A stretch of 64,000 nucleotides of DNA from Whitmania pigra (Eukaryota > Annelida > Clitellata > Hirudinida > Haemopidae), in assembly GCA_021613335.1 (NCBI GenBank), contig JAJTWR010000044.1:3613501-3677500 (forward strand), read 5' to 3'. The first letter of the stretch is position 1. Each line of letters opens with the position of its first letter. The notes beneath the pieces were generated by a model. The model was not told where the DNA came from. It worked only from the letters and a program-made list of their open reading frames with translations, and ran no database searches. A program made the translations under genes and the position numbers. Of the stretch, positions 45,931 to 56,889 are shown one piece after another.

Positions 45931-46719
45931 TTGACTATAATACAAGAACTACCAAACGCATTCGGATGAAACGTATCATATTATCAAAAATATACCATGA
46001 ATATCAAAAACAAGATATTTAATTTCCAAAAGTGGAATTTTTGCAAAAATGTCTTATATTCTGAGCTGCATTCCTCAAAAACCATGATTCACAAAATATT
46101 AATTTTCATATTATTTAATAGACAAACAATTAAAAACTAAATATTATTGCTCTATCCCATTTACAACATTAGTTATGACATATTATGAGTGGCTAATTTT
46201 TGAAAAATTCAAAATTCGAAAAAGAGGGTGACCTTGTATATCTTCTAGTGGGCTGTATTTAACAAATATTTGTATTTCCCCATTATATTGACCACTGTTG
46301 TATCAAAATATTTATTTGTTTAAATACTTTGGTGGGAGGTGCTTATTGAGTTCATTTCATCTGACCCATATACAGTCTCACGGCACCTTTGCAATAAAAT
46401 TTGTGTAATTAGTCCTTGATTCAGCAAAAACTATTGGAAACTTTAATCATTCATCTAAGTTCAATTCTTTAATCTTCCTCCGATTCTGATTATTTCAATT
46501 TTGTCTAAAAGCGTCAAATTTACATAACGATGACGATTTCGTAATCTTCTTGTTATGTTATATACAATTCTATAACCTCATGGTTTTAGAGGAATGCAGC
46601 TCAGAAAATAAGAAAATTTCGTAAAAATTCCACATGTAAATTATTGCATCTGATTCTGTCTCTCCCCAACAGAATCTCTGCTCTGGTGATGGGTCCCGGA
46701 CTTCTTTGCTAGAGATTAC

Positions 46720-46850
46720 TTCAGTCATAGCATTCCTTGACCAATCTTGGTCCCGCCCATGACTGTAGCATACATTACAATGTGTACCTACGATACCTTC
46801 TAGGCTGATCTGTGTGATCTCATGGATCCATCCTCCATGTCTTGACCACC
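46720..46850 (-). repeat. Inverted partner of 48600-48720
   Basis: Read on the - strand, GGAGGATGGATCCATGAGAT, CAGATCAGCCTAGAAGGTAT, CATTGTAATGTATGCTACAG and TCATGGGCGGGACCAAGA occur in the same order at 48612-48712 on the + strand. The two arms, about 1.75 kb apart, flank BEL-like and L2 sequence. Confidence 0.75.
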
Positions 46851-47314
46851 ATCTGCTCCAAAGGAATCTTCCTTCCAATGGACTGTGTCCACCATGTGTG
46901 TCTCATGTTTTGCAACCTCTGGTTGGGTCTCACTCCCAAACCCCTTGTCTAAAATGATGTTGACTGGGTCTACCATCCTAGACTTATCTAAATTTTCTAA
47001 TCTTAACTCCTGTGGGAGAACCTCCTCCCAAAACTTTTTTTCAAGAGATTTGTTTACTAATGGTAATTAAAGCCTTTAATCATACTTGTTTTCTCTTGAT
47101 TTTCTCCTGTGATTGTTCTAATAGTAATGTCTGAAGCTATGCTCCTACATTGCAGTTGCTTGTAAAGATTTTCTTTGATGAAAGAAGCAGAACTCAAATC
47201 ATCTAGTTCTGCATAAAATTTTTCAGCTTTGGTTTGATCCATTATACTTTGACCTTTGATGCCTTCTGGTTTTAGATGAGGGGGAGTACAAGTTTACCAA
47301 AAACATTTATTGTT

Positions 47315-47445
47315 ATTGAGAAACAACTGAAAGCTTGTTAATAAAACTAATTTACATATACACATTGAAAATAATTCTCACAAAAATTCATGACAAAATT
47401 TTTAAAAGAGAATCTTTTACAAATGTATCCCCCTTAGGTTAGCTC
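47315..47445. repeat. piggyBac-end-like sequence
   Basis: It resembles 35440-35545: AATAATTCTCACAAAAATTC, then AATGTATCCCCCTTAGG. The GGG-TTAA border is not intact here. Confidence 0.3.
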
Positions 47446-47739
47446 AATCTGGAAATAAAATTCTTGCCTTCTAGATGCCAAGTTTGCTTTCTTCTCACAA
47501 ATTGAATGCTTCAATTTTGGAGATGCATCACCTTTCCCTGATACATTAGAAATCTGAGACACACTTTCTAGTCTGTCATCTGGAGTATGCTTATCCTGGC
47601 GGCAACAATTTCTTCCATGTGCACGGTTAATAATCGTGAGACTCAGAACATCCATGTTATTTCTTGCAACTCACAATAACCACGACATGTTCATTTGATA
47701 ACCTACTACAAAACATGCAACTCTCATACATACTGCAGA

Positions 47740-48515
47740 ATATGTGTTTTGGTGATGTTACGTCCTGGACTTCATTGAACCAACTCAGATTGAATGAAGA
47801 CAAGACGGAGGTCATCTGGTTTCATCCTTCTTCACAAAGCATGCCCACCCCACCAGTTCGACTGTTGGGAGTTAGCATTGCTCCATCGGCAGTGATGAGA
47901 AACCTAGGTGTTTACCTTGACACATCATTGTCAATGGAAACTCATGCTGGAAAGATTGCCGCTGCTTGTTTCTCTACTCTCAGTGTCCTAAAGGAGGCAC
48001 GGCATTCAGTGCCTTGAGAGGTCTTCATAGCCCTTGTGATCCAGCTTGTCTTGACGAAACTGGACTACTGTAATTCAGTCCGTATGGCTTCAGCAAATGG
48101 GTCTTACATAAGCTTCAAGTGGTCATGAATACAATAGCTAGGCTCATCTTCAATACTCGGCTCACCGATCATGTATCACCATTACTGGGTGAATTCCACT
48201 GGCTCCCCAATACAAAATGAATACCTCACAAGATTGCTCTCATGGTCTATAAAGCTCACTCACCATTATCCCCAATACCTACACAAACTTCTCACTACAA
48301 CGGCACCTCAACAGGGAAGGACCTCGCTCCGCTCATCTGACATCATAAACTTTATCATCCCAAAGACCCTCCGCGTGCACTATGAAGACAGATCCTTCCA
48401 TGCATGTGGACTGAGGATGTGGAACGATCTCCCTTCTCATGTCAGATCGTCTGAGAGGTTGATGTTTAAAAATAACCTTAAAACATATTTATTTAACCTT
48501 CCCATTCATTAACAT
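47740..48515 (+). pseudogene. L2/CR1-type LINE reverse-transcriptase C-terminal part
   Basis: The first frame (to 48017) holds LRLNEDKTEVIWF, VRLLGVSIAPSAVMRNLGVY and DTSLSMETHAGKI. After stops, TKLDYCNSV occurs (48050), and 48180-48512 has RSSDIINFIIPKTLRVHYED, FHACGLRMWNDLPSHVRSSE and FKNNLKTYLFNL, the C-terminal end of this group. It differs from the L2 copies at 28 and 30 kb, so it is another lineage. Confidence 0.8.
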
Positions 48516-48521
48516 CAAGGA

Positions 48522-48720
48522 CCACATTGTAAAATATGTCAAAACACGGAGGATGGATCCATGGGTACACAGATTAGCCTAGAAGATATCACAAGACCAC
48601 ATTGTAAAATATGTCAAAACACGGAGGATGGATCCGTGGGTCTACAGATCAGTCTACAAGGTGTCATAGGTATACATTGTAATGTATACTACAGTCATAG
48701 GCGGGACCAAGAGTGGTAAA
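48522..48720 (+). repeat. 72-bp tandem pair and palindrome
   Basis: ACCACATTGTAAAATATGTC and AAAACACGGAGGATGGATCC occur at 48522 and again at about 48594, a period of about 72 bp. Just after lies GTATACATTGTAATGTATAC (48668-48687), a near-perfect 20-base palindrome. The segment ends at the gypsy integrase remnant and has an inverted partner at 46720-46850. Confidence 0.75.
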
Positions 48721-49310
48721 AGCCACTGGAAACCCCACTCCACTGCAAAACGTCTGCAACTTTCTGAGTTGAAGAACATGTTGTCGGAAACGATGGTCAT
48801 TGGGATGTCATGTCTTGAAAATATGTTCTTTAACTTTGAGACAATGGCTGTGGCTGTCTTGCTTTCTAAACGAGCTACTTCTGGATATTTACTGAAGTAA
48901 TCAACCACAAGCAAATAATCCCAAGAGTTCAAAGTGAAAATATCAATTCTGACTTTCTGCCATGGCCCCTCTGGTACGGGATGTGGAACTAGCGTTTCCT
49001 TCTTTGGAAGGCTTCGATTGCTTAGACACTGCAAACATGACATTACATGAGTTTCGATATCACGGTCTAGCCCAGGCCAGTAAACACACGTGCGTGCCAA
49101 ATGCTTCATTTTGTCCATCCCCTGATGGGCTGCATGTAGCTGCTGCAGGATATTGGGCCGCTCGTTTGATGGTGGGACCACTCTGTCGTTCATCAAAACA
49201 ATGCCCTCAGCCACAGTCAGGTCTTGACGGCAATCCCAAAATGCCTGTGCCTCCTGCACAACATCCTTTTTCAGGTGAGGTCATCCATTGTGAATATAAC
49301 TGATCGCTTG
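48715..49310 (-). pseudogene. gypsy integrase, N-terminal two-thirds
   Basis: The integrase inserts the DNA copy into chromosomes. The HHCC zinc-binding part appears as LHAAHQGMDKMKHLARTCVY followed by SCLQC. In the catalytic core the first Asp lies in RIDIFTLNSWDYLLVVDYFS and the second in TIVSDNMFFNS. The third acidic residue (Glu) lies beyond the truncation. The mild upstream segment (to 49410) belongs to the linker after RNase H. Confidence 0.8.
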
Positions 49311-49409
49311 TGAAAGCTGTACATCAGTTAAAGTGCCTTGGCGAAAATCATTCAGCTTTGACGGGGAAATGCTCAAACTGTTGACCACTCTGTGAACTGC
49401 CAATGTCAG

Positions 49410-49607
49410 TGGCATGCAGGTTAGCCAAAAGGGTTACGTGCCTGCATACGGCGGTAATGGCAACAGTCGTAATGTGTCGTGTTCGAAACCCAGCCTGCAC
49501 TGCCGCCAGCGCCCTTGGGAAGGAGCGCTATATAAATGGTTACAAGAAGCGCCTCTGACGCTATGCACATGGCGTTATATAAATGAAATTACAATTACAA
49601 TTTCTGC
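49410..49607 (+). mobile_element. tRNA-derived SINE with L2-like tail, inside gypsy
   Basis: A-box-like TAGCCAAAAGGG and B-box GTTCGAAACCC (49479) lie at tRNA-like spacing. The body then reads CCCTTGGGAAGGAGCGCTAT ATAAATGG. A second tail-like unit follows, GCGCCTCTGACGCTATGCAC, GGCGTTATATAAATG and ATTACAATTACAATT. The second unit resembles the 3' ends of the L2 LINEs at 28.8 and 31.3 kb. It interrupts the gypsy frame. Confidence 0.75.
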
Positions 49608-49611
49608 TTCC

Positions 49612-50604
49612 AGCTCTGAATCACCTGTCGCCTCCGTGCGAGGGTCCCTGGATAGAGTATCAGGTATGTGCAATTCCTTTCCTGGAACATACTTGACTAT
49701 CAGATTGTAACGCAACAGCTTCAGCAACAACCTCTGAAGACATGGAGATGTGTCATGAATGGATTTCTTGAAGATTGACTCGAGTGGTCTGTGATCACTG
49801 TGGACAGTCACAACATGTCCGTAGATGTAGCTGTCAAACTTGTTGCACGCAAAAACAATGGCCAAAAGCTCCTTTTCAATCTGAGCATAATTTTTCTCAC
49901 AGTCCCTGAGTGATCGACTGCTGTACGCAACTGGTCCATCTCTCTGAAGGAGGCAAGCACCTAGACCATAACTTGAAGCATCTGCCTGAGGAACAATTTC
50001 TTGCTTTGAATTAAAAAATTTTAATACAGGCAAGTTTGCAACAACATCCTTAATCTTGTCCAAAGCAGCTGTATGGGTTGATGACCATTGAAAAAGGGAG
50101 TTTTTCTTCAACAACGATCGCAATGGCTCTGTATATTCTGCCAATTTAGGTACAAATTTCATGATGTAGGCGAGCATGTCCATTAATCGTCTGAGATCAG
50201 CCAAAGATGCAGGTGAGGGCATGTCTGTGATTGCTTTGACCTTCTCTGGATCTGCTTTCACTCCTTGCTGAGAGATGATGTGACATGTATCGAACGGAGC
50301 TGACACGGTACTGTATTTTGTTGATATTGAAACGAACACCATTGTCCATGGCTCATTGAAATACCTCCCCTAGTATCCTATCATGTTCATCTTTATTCTT
50401 AGAGGCCACAATCATATCGTCAAATATGATGTGAACACCCTTAATGTCACCAAAAATTGCTGTATTGATCCTTTGGAACACTTCGGGAGCACTGGATATT
50501 CCAAAGGGCATTCTCAGCATTCGGTACCTGCCAAATGGTGTGTTAAAAGTGCACAGAAATGAACTTGCCTCATCCAGTGGAACTTGATAGAAGCCTTGAC
50601 TCAT
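49612..50604 (-). pseudogene. gypsy reverse transcriptase (C-terminal part) and RNase H
   Basis: On the - strand, 50604-50353 has QGFYQVPLDE, FNTPFGRYRMLRMPFGISSA and HIIFDDMIV; the active site is FDD instead of the usual YVDD or YIDD. After a frameshift, 50290-49612 has ADLRRLMDMLAYIMKFVPKL, QADASSYGLGACLLQ (RNase H catalytic Asp), SRSLRDCEKNYAQIEKELLA (Glu), VHSDHRPLESIF (Asp) and LSRDPR. The N-terminal reverse-transcriptase fingers are deleted. Confidence 0.85.
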
Positions 50605-50639
50605 GTCTATGACTGTGAAAATGCTCTTTCCATGAAAAT

Positions 50640-51397
50640 TGTGGATGAATGGATTTCATAAAACATAAAACTTGTTGAACTGCATCCTGCTGTCTGTGTG
50701 GAATCTGGCTCCTTGGTACATTTAAGGTGACTAGATTGTGCTTGAGGCAAAACTGTAGTCCCAAAAGAGCTTCAGACTTCCCCTCAACAACAAAAAAATC
50801 ATCTTTAATACACTCACCGCTGATGGGATGCAACAACTTTAGTTCAACAACACCCAGAACTTTCAGAAAGTTATTGACTCCATAAGGCTTTAGTTTTACA
50901 GCTGTCTTCCCAAGTTTTATCTGTGACAACTGGTTCAGATGAAAGGATGATATTGTGTTAACCTCTGCACCTGTGTCTAACTTGAAGTCAATGGTTGGTC
51001 CATTCAGTACTTTCAAAATGCAAGATAATTTAGAAATTCTGTTTGCATTACCATCAAAGTAATCAGTTGCAATGATTTGTTGCATTTCTATTACTCTTGT
51101 TTTGCAAACTCTTGCAAAATGATTTCTTTTTCCACATTTTCCACATATTTTTCCTCTGGCAGGACAAAATGAAATATGTGTTTGGCCGCAATTGCTACAC
51201 ATTCTTGGAGTCTGCTTGCTTTGGTTGCTCGAAACTACTGGCTCAAGAACAATCTGACTAACCTGATTGACTTTCTTCTGGACAATATTTCTTTGACAGT
51301 TGAGTTTCTCTTCAAGTCTTTGAAGGACAATGTCATGCTTCTTGTCCTCTTCCTTGTGCCAATGCATATTATACATAGCATGTGCGGCCTTGCCCAA
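50640..51397 (-). pseudogene. gypsy nucleocapsid and aspartic protease
   Basis: Two zinc knuckles are visible: CSNCGQTHISFCPARGK and CGKCGKRNHFARVC (C-x2-C-x4-H-x4-C). Then ILKVLNGPTIDFKLDTGAEV carries the protease active-site DTGA motif, followed by the ALLGLQFCLKHNL flap-end region. The capsid part of gag is missing; the frame just runs from a short, uncharacterised leader. The + strand frames here are shadows. Confidence 0.85.
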
Positions 51398-51450
51398 AGC
51401 ACGCAGAAGAATAGCGAAACGTCGATCCTCGGAAAGCTGATTTCCATCAC

Positions 51451-52090
51451 AAAGTCTGAAGTGTGTCTCGTAGTTTATTTACATCGAGAACTATGAAAAG
51501 CGGAAGCGTGCCCGCGATGTCAATAAAATAAAGACAAATCAAAATGTTATATGTACATAGATGACAGGGCACGACTAACTGGATCTTTGATAGAGGCAAG
51601 ATTGAAAGACATAACTACCATGTTTATTATAGAGGGAAAGGTGTTGTGGTGGCGCAATAATTAAGTTTATTATTGCGTAATTATTTTTAGGTGATAAAAA
51701 TAACATTTATGATCTTTTGTCTTACCAAATATACACCTCCATCGATTATTGCTATTAATAAAGTACACTTAGTACACCAACATTAACCGCGTTAATATTA
51801 AGGCACCCGTCCGGATATAACAATTTACAAACAAAAACTGTATAATAATTGTGGCACCTCGGATAATCACATTTGAATAATGATAGACCACATATACTGA
51901 AATCCTAATTTTGTAATTTCTCCCTGCAGTGCAGACTGGGTTGTGAACTATTGTTATTACTGCCACATGCCCATTTAGCCAGCCATTACATTTTTGTTGC
52001 TGTAATGTTCATTGCTTTCTAAGCTTCTTGGATGCTAAACCACAGCCAGTATTGATAATTCCTTGTATTTAACTGTTAATTTACTATGGA
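51451..52090. other. No gene seen; possible gypsy LTR region
   Basis: On the - strand there is an AATAAA-like stretch (CTATAATAAAC, about 51626) and a TATAAC, as an LTR might have, but no second LTR to compare it with. Confidence 0.25.
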
Positions 52091-52141
52091 TTGAACTAAG
52101 TTTGGTATGAATAAGGTATGGATAGCAATATGTAAATATTT

Positions 52142-52670
52142 ATTGCAATTAAGAACATTTTAATAATATTGCAGTTAAGAACATTGTGTTAATATTGCAA
52201 TTAAGAACATTGTATTAATATTCCAATTAAGAACATTGTATTAATATTGCAATTAAGAACATTTTAATAATATTGCAATTAAGAACATTTTAATAATATT
52301 GCAATTAAGAACATTGTATTAATATTTCAATTAAGAACATTGTATTAATATTGCAGTTAAGAACATTGTATTAATATTGCAATTAAGAACATTTTAATAA
52401 TATTGCAATTAAGAACATTGTATCAATATTTCAATTAAGAACATTTTAATAATATTGCAATTAAGAACATTTTAATAATATTGCAATTAAGAACATTGTA
52501 TTAATATTTCAATTAAGAACATTTTAATAATATTGCAGTTAAGAACATTGTATTAATATTGCAGTTAAGAACATTGTATTAATATTGCAATTAAGAACAT
52601 TTTAATAATATTGCAATTAAGAACATTGTATCAATATTTCAATTAAGAACATTGTATTAATATTGCAATT
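52142..52670 (+). repeat. 26-bp satellite array, about 20 units
   Basis: The unit is ATTGCAATTAAGAACATT followed by TTAATAAT or GTATTAAT. About 20 copies follow head to tail with no spacers. Three positions vary in a correlated way (GCAATT, GCAGTT or TTCAATT; the last eight bases), and units 9-12 look like units 17-20. A 50-bp sequence with GTTTGGTATGAATAAGGTAT occurs on both sides (52094-52145 and 52689-52741). Confidence 0.95.
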
Positions 52671-52896
52671 AATTAAGTTGGTATGAATTGAACTACGTTT
52701 GGTATGAATAAGGTATGGATAGCAACATGTAAATATTTATTGTTGATTATATCTAGCTATTTCTATTTTTTCTACATTCTGTCTGTATTAGTGAAAAGTT
52801 GGAATTTAATTAATGTAGGTAATATAATCATTTATATTAATTTACTGAATTTGTAAGTTACTATTATACCAAGATATTTCATAATTTCTTTTTCAG

Positions 52897-53935
52897 CCAC
52901 ATTGGTATTAATGCTGTTTGCATAAAGGGATGGGCTAAAGGACATAATTTTCTTAGATACAATTTGAGTCCACAGCCAGCCAATCATTCCTGGAATGCAG
53001 TTCAAATTAAATGTCAGTGGTTTCTTCTTGACTGTTATTGGAGTAAATCAGTTTCAGAAGACGGAAAACCAGAAATGGATGATTTTTACTTTTTTGCTGA
53101 CCCGAGAAATATGATATTCAGTCATTTTCCTGAATTACCATCATGGCAGTTGTTGCCAGAACCAATTCCATTTGAATTGTTCAGTGAAATTCCAGCCTTA
53201 AAACCGGATTTTTTCAGGTTTAAGTTAAAGTTAAATGATTATTCTAAACCTTGTGTTTCGGAGAATGGTCTTACAATTTTGAGTTTGCAGCACAATGCAA
53301 ATATTTTCTTCAAGTATAAAATATTTAAAAATGGATCTCTCAAATCTGAATCTCATGGATTTAAGCATTTTATTTTTGAAGAACTGAATAGTAGCTCTGT
53401 AACCTATTATTTTCGAGCACCAGAAAAGGGAACATATGTTCTTAAGCTTTTTGCAAGCACAACAAATTACTCATTTGCTAACAAGTTTTTGATATATAAA
53501 GAGGTGGCTGACTTCCTTATAGTAACTGATGCTCATTCTTTTGTTACTCCATATCCTTATTCTACAGATGCTTGCTGGGGAGTTAGCAACCCTTATTTAA
53601 CTTATAATTGTCCTTCTGTGGTTTCAGCTTTTATATTTAGCAGTGAAAGAAAAATGAGTTTCTCGTTGGAAAAAATGAATGAAATATTTTTTATAAGATC
53701 TTGTCCTTCAAGTCTATCTATACTGTCTTCAATGACTTATTTTGAAGAAGATACAAAATTTAACATATTTTTTGATGTAAAAAGACTTGATGCTTATGGG
53801 ATTGAAATATATGTGACTGATGCCAGCCAACCAAAGACGTTTATTTTTATTGGTCAACTTCTCATCTGCTGTAATGAATTTTTTGGCAAAAACTATTCAA
53901 CATCAGTTGAAAATGAATTACAATCAATCAGTGAG
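52897..53935 (+). CDS. KY: KY/hillarin-like gene, exon c (transglutaminase-like and following domain)
   Basis: The acceptor is CTTTTTCAG (52896) and the donor GAG/GTAAAT (53936). The reading frame starts with the base completing Asn and reads HIGINAVCIKGWAKG, NHSWNAVQIKCQWFLLDCYW, holding the His and Asp of a transglutaminase-like triad. MDDFYFFADPRNMIFSHFPE and WQLLPEPI follow, the standard end of the KY core. The second domain begins at about residue 75 and contains DACWGVSNPYLTYN, the WGP-type start of the hillarin repeat. The frame is open for 346 codons. Kyphoscoliosis-peptidase family proteins act at the cytoskeleton of muscle or septa. The gene continues in exons I could not place. Confidence 0.85.
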
Positions 53936-54354
53936 GTAAATTTTAACTTATTGCTATTTAAAATTTATTTACATTGTCTGAATTAAATTTTGTGAATGGG
54001 ATTACACAATCCTTACATTATTTCCAAATGACTTTTTAGTAAAGGTCAAACTTCAAAACTTTTGTTTGCAGTTTTATTTCTGAAACTGTGATATTGCTGC
54101 GATCAATTTGATTATATCAATAAAGTGCCCAAAGCACTCATAAATGTTTTAAACATCATGTAAATGATTTCAATGGATATCTTAAAATGCTTAGTGCTTA
54201 AGACAATACTTAAGTAGACTGCCCTCCAAAAACTTATCGTGGAGAAAGTTTTGAGTGATCAGGTATTCAGGTTTCAATTAGTGAACATTTTTTAGTGTTA
54301 TCTTTTGTGTATATCTAGGACATTCTCATTTGTCAATTTTTTCATATCTTAGAC

Positions 54355-54850
54355 ATTTCATCTGTGCATATTGAAATAACTTGGTGATCGACAAACTGGA
54401 AAGCTTTAGAGTAAGTTTATTAAAACAAGTATTCAGTTAACTAAGTCTAAAGATAGGGACAACAATAACTGTAAACACTGTGCTTATGTAACTGAGTTAC
54501 ATAAAGATAGGGACAACAATAACTAAATACTGTGCTTATGTAAATGACTTATTTACTAATGATTGCTTAATCAGCCTTATTACTGAATATAGTTTTTGTG
54601 AGATGCCTTTCATAGCAATAATAAAGGGGCATCACATTTGAAGAAGATACTAAGAAAGATGGGATTGGTTGTTGGTGGCAGCGTGAGAGTAGTCAAATAG
54701 GTGAGGTCTATGTCATGGTCAATCGGCTCCACTTAATTATTTTGTGCCATGTTTATAACAATATTGAAATAACCTGGGGTTATAGAAACTAGAAAGCTTT
54801 TGAGTAAGTTTATTAAGCAAGTATTCAGTTATTAGAACTGAACAATCAAG
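54355..54850 (-). repeat. Dispersed repeat, possible LTR 3' ends
   Basis: Two copies (54375-54440 and 54764-54830) start TGAAATAAC(C)TGG/TTGG and include GAGTAAGTTTATTAA and AAGTATTCAGTTA. Read on the - strand each has AATAAA about 40 bases before a TTTCA end, as an LTR would. Related copies lie at 63655-63715 and 63826-63960. Between them, 54451-54545 is a tandem pair (AAGATAGGGACAACAATAAC twice). LTR identity is inference. Confidence 0.4.
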
Positions 54851-55199
54851 ATGAAGATTTGAGTATCTAGAACTTCAAGCTGTGTTGTATTCTGAGATTG
54901 TTTGTTGGTACTGTTTGTGGGCCTATTGGTTGGATGAGAATATATGGACATCGTGTATGAAAAAGATACAAAATATAACCATGAAAATAATTAAATCTAA
55001 AACATTTTTTTAACCATCACCGTAGATGGACCAAGCTACTTATATAGACCTTGTTCTCGCTGACTTGCCAGGAGACTCGTATTGGACGCTCTCCCTTTGG
55101 TTGCATTTTTGCGCCAACTTGACTGGAAACTCCATTGAGAGTTCTCATTTTATGAAACTGCTGACTTGATGGGAGGCTTTGTTGCTTTCTGATTGGCTG

Positions 55200-55600
55200 G
55201 CTAACAAAGAGATGCCATTGGCTAATTTAATTAATTTTGACTAGCTTTACTTTTATACTAGCACGGCGATATGTACCAGCCTTGAAGGTGGCTCCTCGAA
55301 TGACTCGTTTGGTAGACCTGCCGTGATGAGGGAGATCACTTGCAATCTTTCTTGGACCATATCCATTAAGAAGACGCTTCTGCAGCTCTGGATATGGGTG
55401 CCAAGGCCTTCAATCCAACTCTGCTGGTGAGAACAATTTCTCTTAGGAAGGTGTAGATGGATTGGCTGACCATACCTCTTGCTCCGACATCGAAGGCAAG
55501 AACCAAACTTTGTAAACTTTTTGCTGGAGATCCATTGTCAACTCCATGTATCTCTCCTCCTTCAGTGTGTCGCTTTGTTCGATCCTTACGCTTATGGTGC
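55200..55600 (-). pseudogene. LINE 3' end (ELTVPWE family), copy F
   Basis: The reverse complement matches 19040-19390 of copy C: GATCGAACAAAGCGACACAC, then CATATCCAGAGCTGCAGAAG, CCAAGAAAGATTGCAAGTGA, GGTCTACCAAACGAGTCATT and ACATATCGCCGTGCTAG. The 3' UTR continues to about 55200 (AGTCAAAATTAATTAAATTA). Only the last third of the endonuclease-like domain remains. Confidence 0.7.
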
Positions 55601-56310
55601 TATACAAATAAAAATATTGAACGACACGAGAGAAACAACAACATTATGAAAATGTTCGGACGCGAGTTGAAAAAAAGAGGCTATACAACAACAATAGAAT
55701 CTCGTATCCCAACCAACGTTGGAGTCAAAATCCCGGATCTGTGCGCCTGGAAAGGTGGGAAATATCGCCGCTGCCGTAGTCGCCGACACAGTTGATCTTG
55801 ACTACGTCTATGAAAGCAAAAAGGGCAAATACGACATGCCAGAAATCCATGCAGGGATGGAGAGGAATGTTCAGGAACTAACCAGTAAACTCGAGCCAGT
55901 TATGACTGCTTGCATTTGTAACTGGAGGGGAGTGATGGCAGAAGCATCATATGCATTCTAGAGAGGAATGGGTTTTTCAAGATGGTGCCTCATGAGTGTC
56001 GTGATTCAAGCACTTCAGGACACTTACAGGATCTGGAGAGCCCACAGGTGTGGCAGACAAAAGAAAGGATGAAACTTAAATTTGGAATGTCAGACCTCGC
56101 GAGATTGACGCTTGTTGCTCACTCTTGTTGACCCTCGCTATATTCTTCTTCTTTATCTGTCCGAGGGTGATCTTAGGCCCTGAACGCGGACATTAGAATT
56201 TGATGAGGATTTTCTTTGTCTCTTACAATTCCGAGTCGATTTTTTGTGCATTGATTGCTTTTGAAAGGCTGAGAAAAATAAAATAATAATAATAATAATA
56301 ATACAACAAC
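55601..56310 (+). pseudogene. LINE C-terminal endonuclease-like domain, different family, with (AAT)n tail
   Basis: Two frames overlap. The first has MKMFGRELKKRGYTTTIESR and VGVKIPDLCAWKGGK; the second has AAVVADTVDLDYVYESKKGK, YDMPEI and NWRGVMAEASYAF. The PDL...W then ADT.DLD...E.K pattern is that of restriction-like endonucleases of R2/NeSL-type LINEs. One frameshift at about 55770 separates the halves. The 3' UTR ends GAAAGGCTGAGAAAAATAAA with AATAATAAT repeats (to 56303). Confidence 0.65.
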
Positions 56311-56889
56311 CAGTAATTCATTATCGGATTTTGCATTTTTTTTTGAGGTTCCATCTCCTTGGCTGCTGTTATTCCTTTCATTGATTTTCAGTTATGCCAA
56401 AATGCAGTTAATGCAATGGGCAAATTATTGAAAAAATCACATTCTTTCTGTAGATTCATCACCATAATTCCTTGTGATTTCTCTTGTTATTTTTTTGCTT
56501 TTATATGTGAGCTGCATAACATGGATTTAAATGACTAGTTTTATCTCCTTATTTAAATAATCTCTCAACTCTCATTTTACAAAATTATCAAAAGGTATCA
56601 TGCTTTTTTCATTTAGTGCTAAAGACATGGCATAACAGTTCTTTCTTATCTATCTTTAAAGTTGGGTTAGGGTATTAGAAAAATTCATCACATGTAAAAT
56701 TCATTGAGGGAAAATTTGTTGTCAAAAATATTTTTAGATTCCACCTTGCTCTCTCTAGGCAGACATTGCCAGAGGAAGGCATCAATACTTGAGATGCATA
56801 TTTTGCACACTTGAAATATTTAAAAATAGATTGGAAATCTAGTCCTGATCTTCAAAGAAAATCCAAAATTGTAAGTTTTCAGAAAAATG

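Larger units (their letters stand above)
46585..47655 (-). pseudogene. Retroelement polyprotein remnant, BEL/Pao-like protease
   Basis: The clearest part, 47242-47057 on the - strand, reads LDDLSSASFIKENLYKQL and SDITIRTITGENQ. This matches the LDSGS..SFI.E.L...L and TI.G pattern of BEL/Pao aspartic proteases, with the usual DSG altered to DDL. Downstream on the - strand (47030-46860) is KKFWEEVLPQELRLENLDKS, plausible retroelement protein. The upstream stretch 47655-47434 has HGRNCCRQDKHTPDDRLE, possibly a remnant of a zinc knuckle. It is broken and short. Confidence 0.45.
48700..51450 (-). mobile_element. Ty3/gypsy LTR retrotransposon, truncated
   Basis: On the - strand the order is nucleocapsid, protease, reverse transcriptase, RNase H, integrase, as in Ty3/gypsy elements. 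The integrase is cut off at about 48715. A SINE has inserted between RNase H and integrase (49410-49607). No flanking LTR pair was identified; the region 51450-51800 upstream is the place to look. Frameshifts at about 50600, near 50350 and elsewhere make it dead. Confidence 0.85.

Noticed and set aside
46885..47070. A + strand 61-codon gene
   Set aside because: The - strand gives a better retroelement-like peptide (KKFWEEVLPQELRLENL), so the + frame is a shadow.
51176..51496. A 106-codon + strand frame
   Set aside because: It is antisense to the gypsy zinc-knuckle region, which has the clear motifs.
52142..52670. CRISPR-like regular repeats
   Set aside because: The 26-bp units are head to tail without spacers and lie in an animal intron; this is satellite DNA.
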